Below are positions 35,699 through 46,939 of a stretch of DNA of 64,000 bases, one piece after another (within the stretch, counting starts at the first letter, position 1; the number at the start of each line of letters is the position of its first letter). This DNA is from Certhia americana. Its lineage: Eukaryota; Chordata; Aves; Passeriformes; Certhiidae. Made by a program: the position numbers and the translations under genes. The DNA lies in the NCBI GenBank assembly GCA_018697195.1, contig CM031864.1, positions 26,050,086 to 26,114,085 on the forward strand, written 5' to 3'. The notes beneath the pieces were generated by a model that saw nothing but the letters and a program-made list of their open reading frames with translations, ran no database searches and had not been told where the DNA came from.

Positions 35699-36904
35699 CT
35701 TGGGAATGTGAGTGGAAGATTCAGGGGAAAATTGAAAATAAAAATCTTTTTGCAGGTCAACAATATATTGAATATTTGCCTGTTAGTTACAACCTACTTA
35801 GACAGTCTCCATTTCTGCTGTGTGCAAAATTAACTTTAATTTCCTATTTAGGTTTGTAATTTATTCTTGATTACATTAAAGAGCTGTCCTTCACAGTTAA
35901 TGACAGGTACAAATACACAGTTTGGAATATACATTTCAGATAAAAAATTTCAAACTATTAAATAGTTTTGAGTTGAGGAAGACCCTCTAAAATAAATTTT
36001 GTTTGCACAAAAGAGTCACTTCAGAAGAAAAAAAGGTAAAGACCACATTTTTAGAGGCATTTACCCAAGTAAAGGTACGGAGAGATTTGAGGGTAGAAAC
36101 CTGTTAAGGTTTTCTAAATTTGCATTGTTATTCATGGAAACACTTGTGGAATACTCTCCTCTGTCATGTTTGGAAATGCAATTCCAACTTCTCATTTGCT
36201 CAGGCTTTCTGAACCAGGCACCTGCTGTGATGAAGGCTCATAAAGCAGTTTTAAAGGTATTTACAGAGAATAAAATGAATAAATGCTATAACAGGCACAC
36301 CAGGATTGTTATTTAATCTGAAATCCCTTTTGGCATGAAAATTTTACAAATACTCCCAAATTCCTGCACATGCAAGAGGGAAGGTGATTATAAAGGTTTT
36401 CCTATTCAGTACCACAGCAAGTGAGAGTCCTGGGTCGTTGTGTTGAACACAGTGATTAATTTGGTCCAATTAATGACTGTGTTATAATTGTTTCAGCCTA
36501 CAACCTTCCCTTCAGTCCATCTGAAATTTTCGAATCTAAGGGCTCAGGAATAATTCAACAATGTCTGGATCCACTCCAAAGTCAAATGGTTTTCTGAAGC
36601 AAGTAGCAGAAAAAGTGCAAGAAGGAGGGAGTTGTATGCAGGGCATTAATTCCTTTTATATAGGAGCCCCAAAATTCATCCTAGGCACATTTTTATTAAG
36701 ATGTACATGACCCAGATGAAACTGAAAGACTGAAACTATAATTTTTTCTGAATTAAGACAGAATTTAATCCTTCTAACACAGAAGTTAACAAGTTTCAGC
36801 AATAAAACATGACTTAAAAGAGACCAAATTCTTCATTATCAATAAGGACAAAGAGACCTTGTTGATAAATTGAAGGGCACCTTAGTTTGGGCTTATTTTT
36901 TATA
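34023..36904. other. Non-coding tract with a long A run
   Basis: No gene recognised. It contains the CCAA-repeat and 47-base A run at 35617-35696. The 99-codon frame there reads mostly lysine from the A run. Confidence 0.5.
35617..35696 (+). repeat. CCAA repeats followed by 47 A
   Basis: Four to five CCAA/CCAAT units precede an uninterrupted A run at 35650-35696. A run this long can be the tail of a recent retrocopy, but the 100 bp upstream match no gene or repeat that I know, so slippage of a simple repeat is equally possible. Confidence 0.8.
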
Positions 36905-37360
36905 TTTTCATAGAATTGTTTTAAATTGGAAAAGACCTCTAAGAACATTGAGTCCAACCAGTACTGTCAAGGCCGTAACTTACCCATGTCCCCAGTTGCC
37001 ACATCCACATGGTTTTTAAATCCCTGGAAGGGGATTCCACCACCGCCCTAGGCAGCTGTGTCAGGGATGGACAGCTCCTTCTATGAAGCAATTTTCCTCA
37101 ATCTAAGTGTCCCCTGGTCCAGCTCAAGGCCATTCCCTCTCCCCCTGTGTTCCCTGGCAGCAGATCCCAACTCCCCTGGCTGCCCTCTTCTGTCAGGGAG
37201 TTGTACAGAGCCACAAGGTGACCCTGAGCCACCTTTTCTCCAGGCTGAGCCCCTTTCCCATCCCCCTCAGCTACTCCTCATCAGACTTGTGCCTTGTGCC
37301 TCCAGCAGGTTGTGTCTCATGCTCCTAAAATGGACTTTAGAGCAGTTTTTGCAGGTTAAT
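36905..37360 (-). mobile_element. Older CR1 LINE fragment
   Basis: Reverse orientation with the older CR1 subtype blocks: 'CATAGAATTGTTTTAAATTG', 'GAGTCCAACCAGTACTG', 'GGGGATTCCACCACCGCCC', 'CTGGTCCAGCTCAAGGCC' and 'TTCTCCAGGCTGAGCCC'. The 103-codon frame is repeat-derived. Confidence 0.88.
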
Positions 37361-40300
37361 AAATGTTAAAAGCACCTTCATATGGCTGTTATTTCTAATT
37401 AGCTAAAATTTTGCTCATGCAATGAATTCACCCACCCTGATGACATCAATCTCACTTCTCTTTCTTCTATTAAAAGCCAATGAAGAATTCCACCTTCTTC
37501 CCTCTGAGGATGGGCCACATCCAGATTCTCCTCCAATCTTCAGGCTTCTGAAATTGAAGTTGCTCTAAGCAAGAACTGCTTGACCACTTTAATCAGAGGA
37601 AAAAAATCATGGGATTGGTGCAATGATCAGTTTTTCCCCAGCCTGCTTCAGGACAGTTACAAGATCCTCATGAGGTATCCTCACTGAGCTCAGTGGGACG
37701 TAAGGTGAATGCAGCAATAATTTGAGAAAGAAAACAAATCAAGATAATGTATCAACTCTTGGAGAAAGACTAAATCTCAACACCAAACTAATCTTAGAGA
37801 AATTCAAATTTTGTAATAAAAAAAATTAAATAATGGATTTAAATAAATTATTAAGATTTATATTCAATAACTGAACTTGAAAGCAAGCCTGCAACCTCGC
37901 TTTGAAACTGGACTTCATTTTGCAAATGGAAGTGGTGAAGAACAAATTTTATGGGCCTGATCTTGATCATCTTTAATATTGTACATTAAATGCAGATGGA
38001 ATAATGGAGTAATTATTTTATTTATAATTAAAATCACTATTAGGGAGTGATAGTGAAAGACTACATACATAACTTCACCATGCAAAAAGAAAATAACTGA
38101 GGAGTTCAGTAACAGTGATGCAGTTCATAAACAGAATTAGGGTTGTTTTTTTGCATATTTGCCTACTTTGTCTTCTGAGGAGTGGGGCACAGAGAGAACA
38201 AGAGATTTTAAGCTTTCACTTTTTAAAAGAAAGTGAGCTTGCCTCAAAATCACCAATGGCTGGAAGAACAGGTTATACAAGTGAATGGGAGCCTAATTAT
38301 GTTCCACAGGTAGTAAATGTAATGTTATGTTTCAATGATTTTATGGATAAGGAGCTCATTTGTGCGCTATTTCCAATAGGAGTTTTATGACTAACACTAA
38401 TAAATAAAAGAAAATATGTTCTGATTTTTAACAAAATGTAGGCTCTTATCCCAGCAATTTATCTCAGTCTTATATCCAGGGACAAGACTATGGCCCAGAT
38501 TAAAAAGCAAGTTAAATTCTATTACTTCTGCTCACCTCTGCATAAATACAGACTGTATTCTTTAATTGCTTACCACCACTATCATCCCTTCCCATAAAGT
38601 TAATTGGCAATAAACTTTCCACAATGATAGTAAGATTAAAAAAAATAAAAAATAAAAAAAAAGGAAGGAAAAAAGCTCCCAGTCATTTTTGCAGGAGTCA
38701 CCTTTCCCTTGCAGCCAGCACACCGTGATTACCATACGACAGATCACAGCATGACTCCTTCTTTTCTAATTTCCTTCCCAGGAAGAAGGTTTCTGCCCTT
38801 TCCTTTACCTCCAAGTCAGCCCGTTATGCTGCATAAATCAATACAGCACCATTAGCTTTGACAGAGCTAAGCCAGTTCACCACAATTGATGATACAACCC
38901 CTTGTCTGCACACCCAATTAAATATTAATTAAAGATGAGCAAACAAACAAAATTTCTTGCCAGCAGACGATTTGGAAACTTCTACAGCATTGCATTGTTA
39001 CCCCTGTCAGTCAGGACATTAAGGATGAAGATCTGGAACTTGCAGGGAGCGAACTGTGGTGGAGGAAGGGAGTCATCCAAAATCTCTATGCAACACAGTG
39101 CCTGAAGCTCTCCCAAATATTCTCTTCCTCAGAGGTGTAAGTCCAGCGAGGGTGGATCAATGGGCTGCCTTACACTGAACCCTCATTTCTGCCCTGATTC
39201 ATACCAGTCCATGAGAATGTAGAATTACCACGTTTTATAATGGTGATGTGCTCCCAAGCATCCAATCCACCCATGGAGAGACAGCCAGGACTGGGGGAAT
39301 TTTACACTGCCTGGAGTTACTTCCAGATTTAGAAACTGAAGGTGTAATTCTGTGGGGTTAAGTGAAGGAGTGTGTGTTAGTGTGAAGGAGTAAGGTTCTG
39401 TAAACCAGAGTGGACCAGGACTGAGAGACGATAAAGTTACTCCATAATTCAGCTCATCAAATTTTGGGATGAAATAGCTCTAAAATCAACCATTTAAAAG
39501 CAGATTCTCCTTAAAAGAGGGATTATGGGGGGAGGAGAATCAAGGGATTATAAAAATCCTCTTTCCTAACTGCTTGCTAACTCCACAGAGTGACGTCCAC
39601 AGGGAGGATGTCAGCCCATAACTCCTATCAGAGTTAATGAGCTTAATGTCCCAGCTAAAATCACCAGAGGTATTTGGAGCTCACCCCCAAAGCGGGCAAT
39701 TTATAGCACAAAGTCTTGAACAGTTCCTGTCACACACTTGGGTAGAAGCATCATTAAATGCAGAGGTGAGGGATGGCTCCATTCTTTTGCTGATAAAGGG
39801 AACTGCCTTTTTCTGTACAAACTCAAGGTTAAAATCAGTGTTTACCTGTTAAAATATCAATTTTCAAACTTCTGTGGGACAGACTCAGAGGTCATTTACT
39901 TACCTGGCTACAAAGATAGCAGAAGGTGACAAAAGCTCCGACCAATTTTGAATTTGAACCATTAAGGTTAAAACAAGTGAAATACAATTTGTTAAAAGAC
40001 AGTAAGATCTGCATTTTCAGATATTAATTTCAGTTTATCTACTGTATAATCTGGAATTTAAAAAAATGTATTCTGATTGGCATTGAGCTTGATAAGTAAA
40101 GGGCTTGCTTGGATCTAGCCTTTCTTTATATAACCTTCAGGTCAACTTTCCCATTTGCACCCAAAAAATGCTGATTAAGTTTTGTCCCTACAATAGATTT
40201 GCAGGCATAGCTCAGGATTGATGACATCTTCATTTCGGCAGTAAGATAAAGGACGACACAGCTCTGAGCTATCTGAAGGTACAAATGGGAAAGGGGTTTC

Positions 40301-40619
40301 TTTCTCCATAGCTCAAGTTAATGCTGTGACTGCTAACATTTAGATTCTTTCCTATATTTATCCTAAAATTCACATACAAGTGTGGAAATTAATTTTTCAC
40401 AGGTTTTAGTCCTGTGATTTTTACAATACAGTAAGCTCAGTTGCCTAAAATTCTAGGTAGTAAAATTCTTATATTGCACTAGTGGGAAGTAGATTGTATT
40501 TATTTTTTAGTTCTTCTTAAATGGTCATTTAACTTCTTCAATAAAGCATCTAGGATCAACAAACCCTTTCCAGTGCAAAACTCAGAGACATTTGGCTTAT
40601 TTTCTTCTGGAATTAAAGA
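37361..40619. other. Non-coding tract, no gene recognised
   Basis: AT-rich single-copy-looking DNA with an A-rich run near 38636-38663. No frame has recognisable content. Confidence 0.5.
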
Positions 40620-40634
40620 TTCTTAATAGAGTTT

Positions 40635-41008
40635 GGGTTGTTCAGCTGGGAGAAGATAAAACTCCAGGGAGACCTCATTGTGGCCTTCCAGTACCTCAGG
40701 GAAGCTTATGAAAAAAAGAGGGAAAGTGACTTTTGATATGGGTAGATAGTGAGATGACAAGAGGCAACAGTTTAACATAAAAATCAGAGAGGTTTTAAAT
40801 ATATATTGAAAAGAATTCATGGTTGTGAGGGTGGTTAGGCTGTGGCACAGGGTGCTCAGAGAAGCTGTGGTTATCCCTGAATACATGGAGTGTCCAAGGC
40901 CATGCTGGGACAGTGGAAGGTGTCCCTGCCCATGGCAGGGGGTGTCACTGGATTTGCTTTAAGGTTCTTTCCGACCCAAACTGCTCTGGGATTCTGGGAT
41001 TCCATGAC
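40635..41008 (+). mobile_element. CR1 LINE fragment at the outer end of arm 1
   Basis: Forward CR1: 'CAGCTGGGAGAAGATAAAAC', 'CAGAGAAGCTGTGG', 'CCCATGGCAGGGGGTGTCAC', 'CTTTCCGACCCAAACTGC' and 'GGGATTCTGGGATTCCATGA'. It is longer at the 5' side than the arm 2 counterpart (62975-63225) and clearly more diverged from it than the arm core is, except at the 3' tail. Confidence 0.9.
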
Positions 41009-41064
41009 TCAGCTCGTTAGCACCAGATTGGTGCTGGAGGTGCTCAGCACCCACCTCAGTGGGC

Positions 41065-41252
41065 TGCAGGTCCCCTTTGCTTGAGTTCAGGAGGATTTTC
41101 CCCTTTCCTTTTTCCTGGCAAACACGGAGCCTCTCAGCCCACACCATTCCCCTCTCTGTGAGCACCAAGACATTCACAGCCTCACAAGGCTGGGTTGCCA
41201 CCCCATGTGCTGCAGCTCCTGTGAGGCCTGGTCAGGGAGCCCGGGCAGCTCT
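41065..41252 (+). other. 188 bp present in arm 1 only
   Basis: Arm 2 reads straight from CAGTGGGC to ACAGATCTCC. Arm 1 has 188 extra bases between the same points. The breakpoint shares GC, consistent with a microhomology deletion in arm 2, although insertion in arm 1 is not excluded. Confidence 0.75.
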
Positions 41253-42464
41253 GCACAGATCTCCTGGCAATTGCTCAGTTGGGAACAAGCAGGAGCCTGA
41301 GACTACAGAGACAAACCACACATCTGCTTTGCTGTGAACCCCAAGGACAGGCAGTGTCCAGCATGGCAGACTGTGGGATCCTGCAGTTTTTAGCTGGATG
41401 GTGGCTGTTGCCCAGCACGTGTTCTCTCAGGCTCATTGTCTCAGTAGATTTTCAGCAAGGCAGCAGAGCTGCATTTGCAAATGCATTTTAGTGCTGCAGC
41501 ACCTCTGGGGGCACCGGACACAGTGAGTGGGATCCAATCTTCTGGCAGGAAAATCACTGTGAGCCTCACAATGAGTTCCATAGAACAGCCTGGGAGCTGC
41601 TCCCCTGAAGAACAGGGAGTTCTGCAAAACCTACTTGGCATGGCTGAGAGCACTCCTTCCTGCCAAGATCCTACAGAATGATCCCTGCACCAGGGCAGCT
41701 CTCTAGGAGAACAACTGGACACAAAAAAGGGGTTTTTGCATCAAACAAACCTCCTTGTGCCACAAGTCACAAGGACTTGGTGTCCATTCATCCCTCCTGG
41801 CCCAGGCAGCGCCTTTCTCCTCTGCCCCACACAGCACACACTGCACCACCCTAGCCACCAAAAGGCTTCAGCCTTCAGGATTTCCCCCCAAAATCAATGA
41901 CTACACTCCAATGAAAACTACAAGCACTTCAGATTTATCAATTCAATCATTTTATTTCAATAACAGTATCTTATTGGACCTGTTCTAACTTAGCAGAAGC
42001 TGTAACTCAAGAGACAAAGGAACATATTCCAGAGGAACATCTTCCTGATCAAATGATGAATAGGATTAACTATGAGAAACAAAAAGAGCTTCCTACAGCT
42101 TTTCTTTACAAACTAATGTCTAGTTAAAATGTTCAGAGTTCTTTAGCTTAAACACTTGGCTTTCTTATGGCACTGCTTATTCTGAGCCCCAGTTTGTAAT
42201 GTAGGAATTAAACAGCAATAGAAGGCATCAGATGGACTGCATCCTGTTATTTTAAATTCTAGCAGTAAATTCTAACAGCTACCTCTACTTTCACCTATGG
42301 AATTTATCTCGATTAATTCTTCTGTTTCTGCTCATCAAATTCTTCAGGCAGTAGCTACGATGGCACCTCCATCATGAGCCTCCCAACCCTCCAGCAAATC
42401 AACACCACCACTGAGCTTGGTGTCACCTGCAAAATGACTGAAGGTGCCCTCGACTGTCTGTCAC

Positions 42465-42909
42465 TGTTAGTTAAGGAACGGCACCATTAGTTAAGGACAC
42501 GGACTCCAAAAGACAATGGCAAAAAGCAACTTTATTAAAATGGTGCACACTTTTATAGTGTGCTTTGTGGGTTAAAAGCATATCAGTTGCTTGTTAATCC
42601 GAGAATACAATAATCTTATTGGAGAAGAAAGGACCAACACTCCTTGGTAAACAATTTGGGCAAACAGCACATATTTTCAATGTGGTATTCACAAAAACAA
42701 CAGATGCTGGGTTTTGTTTACATCTTTCCTCAACTTATCCCAGGCTAGCCCTGAGAAAACCTAAGAACAGCTTTTCCCTGATCACAGTCAGCATCCACAA
42801 TCGTCTTGTCCATGTCCTTCGTGAAGATTTCCATGCAATGATCAGGGTTACTCTGACCAGAACCCTGACTTGCTTTGGGTCTTGCTTTGCCTCTCTGGGT
42901 GTTATATCA
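42465..42909 (-). repeat. LTR-like unit in arm 1
   Basis: Read on the - strand: starts TGATATAACACCC and ends CTTAACTAACA, 445 bp. It has TATAAAAG and, about 13 bp further, AATAAAG, a compact promoter/poly(A) arrangement typical of an LTR. It begins about 31 bp after the ORF2-equivalent stop, the position of a 3' LTR. No polypurine tract precedes it and no 5' partner is present. Confidence 0.55.
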
Positions 42910-43731
42910 TTGGCAGCGTGGAGCCATGGTGGGATGGCCTCTATGAGTGGAGGCCTGCAATGAGGGGTCTGAGGCTCCTGAATGCCCTTTGCAGAGCCCT
43001 GAGCTCCCTCCTGGAGTGGGACAGCTGCTGCACGGGGACAGCTGCAGCTGAGTGCAGGCCTTGCAAACACTCAAATGTGCACCTGTCCCACTTCAGCAAC
43101 TCTTCCTCCCACCAAGTGGTCCCCAGGGCAGCCTCCAGTTCCCTGAAATCCCTCCCTGCATCTTCCATTTGGAACAGCCTTTGTTCTTCTGACTCTGTGC
43201 CTGTGTCCATGTCAAAGAGCAGGGGTTTCATCTGATATGGACAGATCAGGGTGACCTGTGGCTGACCCACACCAGTCTTTGTGAGTGTGCAGACTTCAGA
43301 GCCCCAGCTCTGTGCCCATGGCTCGCATGGCAGGGACCATGAGGCACTCTCTTACTACTCTGGCTTAGGTCTTTGGTCTCTGCCCAAGCCTCTCGTGGAA
43401 GGAGCACTAAGCTGCTCTCTTCCCTGGTCATCCTGCTTGGCTCTGTGTCTTCTGGTCATGACTCAGATTGGAGGGACCCTGAGGCACTCTCCTTCTCAGT
43501 GCTCCTGTTCAGGTTTGTGTCTTCTGCCCACTCTGTGGATGGGCCAGACCTGAGCTCATCACAGCAGGACCCCTCCTTTCCCTGTAGCCCTGCCAGAAGT
43601 GCCCTTGCGACTGGCCCTGCCCACTGTCTTAGATCTCCCTGCTGGCTGGGTACGGGGCTGGGAGGACAGCAGGGGCTGTGTGGTGCCACTGCCCGGCTCT
43701 CTGCTGCTGCTGTCTGTGCACCAGTGGCAGC
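42906..43731 (-). mobile_element. Dispersed element of unknown family, copy in arm 1
   Basis: Matches 19901-20699 at about 98% by eye. The 109-codon frame (42941-43270) is intact. The longer frame is cut by TGA at 43456-43458, where copy A has a Trp codon, leaving 43246-43431 and 43456-43689 as separate frames. Past 43731 it continues into sequence absent from copy A. Confidence 0.75.
43246..43689 (-). pseudogene. ORF1-equivalent with a nonsense codon
   Basis: Same frame as ORF1 of copy A over the repeat region, but interrupted once by TGA inside the second 24-residue repeat. Upstream of about 43689 it differs from copy A because the shared sequence ends. Loss of the frame in one of two near-identical copies suggests weak or no constraint here. 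Confidence 0.5.
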
Positions 43732-43812
43732 CCAGGAGTCACGGTGCTCCTCAGCTTCCTGCGGAGCTGCCCGTGACTCACAGCTGCGCCCCTGCTGTGC
43801 CCCCTAGGACAG

Positions 43813-43950
43813 CAGCGGGCTCTGAACCAGCTGGAACCGTCTGGAACCGTCTGGAACCTGCTGGAACCAGCAGGAACCGGCGGGAACAGGCTGCAAACCG
43901 GTTGGAACCGGCTGAAACCAGCGGGAACTGGCTTGAACCGGCTGGGACAG
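43813..43950 (+). repeat. Degenerate 10-bp repeat array, arm 1
   Basis: About fourteen units close to CTGGAACCGG or CTGGAACCAG (CCGGTTCCAG on the other strand). Arm 2 has only about 57 bp of the same array at 59822-59878. Frames through it on the - strand give repeated FQPV/GSSRFQ-type peptides that simply reflect the repeat. Confidence 0.85.
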
Positions 43951-44589
43951 GAGTGTGTGAAGAGTGCGGTGACAGAGCTGTCCCGCAGCTTCTCGCAGTG
44001 ACAAATCAATGACTGCAAATAAAAGCAGTGCATGTGCCACAGCTTTACAAAAGTGTGTTTTCACATCATGCACAGCTGTAAAGTTGGAGAAGGCATCACT
44101 GCAGGCTAGAATGTATTTATAAATAATTGTTAGTTATAAAGAATTGTGTAAAATAAATTGTTCAATAAAATCCAAGAGCATCATTCTATTGGTGTCTAAG
44201 AAGTGTGATAATTTCATGCTCAGCAGAGAATCCCCTTCTAAAATCAGGCTAGAGGACCCACTGAAAAAGGAAGAGGCTCTTGCACATGGAATATGTGCAA
44301 CACCAATTTTAGGATCAAGACTTATTATGTGAAAATACTGGGCTCACTTGGAAAAAAGTCTTTCCTTCCACCATAGTCAAGAATTTCATCATTTGCCCCT
44401 TTATAGTGCTGATTAAACCACAGGAGAACTCACACAGTTCAGAAGGCAAAGGAAAAAACTCAAGAGATGAGCTGTTGGAATATAATGTCAAAATGCCTGA
44501 AATGTTCCCATAATTCCACTTGAAGTCAGGAAATAACAAGAGGAAATAATGGTGAATATGCTAGTGGAGGAGGGTTTATATGGGCTATT

Positions 44590-44815
44590 TGGTAGGAATT
44601 GCTCCCTGTGAAGGTGGTTAGGCCCTGGCACAGGGTGACCAAAGACGCTGTGGCTGTCCCTGGATCGCTGGAAGTGTCCAAGGCAGGTTGTATGGGGCTT
44701 GGAGATACCTGGGACAGTGGAAGGTGTCCCTACCCATGGCAGGGGTGGCACTGGATGGGCTTTGAGTTCCCTTCTAAAACAAACCTTTCTGAGATTCTGT
44801 TGTTCTGTGAAATTC
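44590..44815 (+). mobile_element. CR1 LINE fragment at the inner end of arm 1
   Basis: Forward CR1 3' region ('GAATTGCTCCCTGTGAAGG', 'GGCCCTGGCACAGGGTG', 'CCATGGCAGGGGTGGCACTG') ending in a GATTCTGTTGTTCTGTG tail. Arm homology stops at this tail. Confidence 0.9.
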
Positions 44816-46235
44816 TCTGATTTTTGAGCCGCTTTTTATTGACGTGAATGTACACAGATAAAGCTCCAAGGTTTAAACGTTTTTCTAAATCTGACAGGGG
44901 AGCTGTGGAAAGTCTAGTGCATATCCCAGCACGCAAGTTAAGGATATTCGGGGCTTAATGGAGAGCTCATTGGGCAGTAATGCATGGGAACTGTTACATA
45001 TATTACATGCAAGGAGCAACAGAATCCAGAAATATTTATGAGTCTAATAAAAGCTATAGAAATAGCTTTGTGTGTCCTTGGGTTTACCCAGCTGGGCTCC
45101 TGGAGCATTTTTACGGGAGGCAGGAGCCCTGACATTTCCAGACTGGACAAAGATGGCAAGGTCACTGCTTGTGACACCTGGGTGCCCCTTGTTCTTTGCC
45201 TGTTTGGGCTGAGGAAGATGCAGGAATGGATTTTACAGAGGTTTGTGGAGACAAGGAGGACAGCTTGAGCTGACGCTGTGTAGGGAAGCTCCGAGTTTCA
45301 TCCTGGCACCTGATCTTTCCTGTCTGCTCCTGGCAAAGAGCCATTCCCTACAGTGCCCTAATTGGCCATGCTGCCCAAAGCCCTTCCAGCACACAAGGGA
45401 AGAGCACAGAGTAAAATTATTACCAAGCTTGGTAGAAGTTTTCACCCTGGGACACTGATATATTGAAGAATCAGAAAGGGTAAAAAATTTTGTTTAGGCT
45501 TTCAGCAAGAGTTTTGCTAAAGGGAGGAAAAATAAAAGGAGAAAAAACAGGAACCCTTCCCTTCTGTCTAGAAAATGGCCTTGTTTCCTGCTCCCAGGAG
45601 AACTGAAAATAATGATTAGCAATGACAAACCTGTAGTCTCTTCAATAGGTTGTGGGTTTATGCCAGATAGAAATGCTGGATATTATAATGGCTTTAATCC
45701 CAAATTAATTTGCAGCCTTCTGACAGTGGGATGTGGTAGAGGGAAGAGCAATTCAGGGCAAATTAAGGCCAAAAGTGAAAGGAAATCTGTGTGCAGCTAC
45801 AGCTGCAGGGACGTGGGGAGGAAAAAATAAGGATACCTGAGATAAAATTTATACACCACATACTGGAGCTAATATCATGAAACCTCATCAGGGGTTTGAA
45901 ATACAGATTGTATTCCAGAGGCTTAGAGCTCATATTCCAGCAATACAGACTTGGAAAGCATTCAGGCTTTAACAAGAAGAAACACTGAATCTGTGTGCTC
46001 TGAGGTTTTGTCCTGGGTTGGCTCTAATTGCACAATTTTGTAATATTGAGGCCTGATTGCACCAATGAAAAGAGTGGATACGCCTTTTATAAATACACAT
46101 CTTAAGATGAAAAAAACCCCAGGAATAGCTTTCTTGGCTTATTGCCTTGGAGGAGGTGGCGGGCTGGGTCAGGGCTCGGCCCTGCTCAGCCTGTGTGGCT
46201 GGGCCGAGATTTTTCTGTCTCTGGAGGGGTGGTGA
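44816..46235. other. Spacer, non-coding, no gene recognised
   Basis: First part of the sequence between the arms. Short frames only. GC content rises after about 46130. Confidence 0.5.
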
Positions 46236-46346
46236 GTGGGCTGCTGAACGCTTCACTGAGGAGCTGCTGAACCCTTCACTGAGGAGCTGCTGAACCCCTC
46301 ACTGAGGAGCTGCTGAACCCCTCACTGAGGAGCTGCTGAACCCCTC
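46236..46346 (+). repeat. 23-bp minisatellite at a gap edge
   Basis: About four and a half units of CTGAGGAGCTGCTGAACCC plus CTCA, running into the N gap. The array probably continues into the unread part and is the likely cause of the gap. Confidence 0.88.
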
Positions 46347-46921
46347 NNNNNNNNNNNNNNNNNNNNNNNNNNNNNNNNNNNNNNNNNNNNNNNNNNNNNN
46401 NNNNNNNNNNNNNNNNNNNNNNNNNNNNNNNNNNNNNNNNNNNNNNNNNNNNNNNNNNNNNNNNNNNNNNNNNNNNNNNNNNNNNNNNNNNNNNNNNNNN
46501 NNNNNNNNNNNNNNNNNNNNNNNNNNNNNNNNNNNNNNNNNNNNNNNNNNNNNNNNNNNNNNNNNNNNNNNNNNNNNNNNNNNNNNNNNNNNNNNNNNNN
46601 NNNNNNNNNNNNNNNNNNNNNNNNNNNNNNNNNNNNNNNNNNNNNNNNNNNNNNNNNNNNNNNNNNNNNNNNNNNNNNNNNNNNNNNNNNNNNNNNNNNN
46701 NNNNNNNNNNNNNNNNNNNNNNNNNNNNNNNNNNNNNNNNNNNNNNNNNNNNNNNNNNNNNNNNNNNNNNNNNNNNNNNNNNNNNNNNNNNNNNNNNNNN
46801 NNNNNNNNNNNNNNNNNNNNNNNNNNNNNNNNNNNNNNNNNNNNNNNNNNNNNNNNNNNNNNNNNNNNNNNNNNNNNNNNNNNNNNNNNNNNNNNNNNNN
46901 NNNNNNNNNNNNNNNNNNNNN
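46347..46921. other. Assembly gap, 575 N
   Basis: Unread sequence between the minisatellite and a C-rich run (46922-46937). Translated frames crossing it are meaningless. A satellite on one side and poly-C on the other suggest a GC-rich, hard-to-sequence insert of unknown true size. Confidence 0.95.
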
Positions 46922-46939
46922 CCCCCCCCCCCCGCCCCC

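Larger units (their letters stand above)
41009..44815 (+). repeat. Arm 1 of a large inverted repeat
   Basis: Reverse complement of about 58980-62974. Landmarks in order: 'CATGACTCAGCTCGTTAGC', the 41480-41700 region, the 42000-42460 stretch (five differences in about 480 bp by eye), the LTR-like unit, the dispersed segment, the decamer array and a CR1. Arm length of about 3.8 kb agrees with arm 2 once four differences are counted: the solo LTR, the gap size, array length and a 188-bp indel. The arms are 14.2 kb apart. Confidence 0.92.

Noticed and set aside
43599..44073. Repeat-rich frames (FQPV, GTSRNR-type peptides) as a structural protein
   Set aside because: They translate the degenerate decamer array in several frames on both strands and change length between arms.
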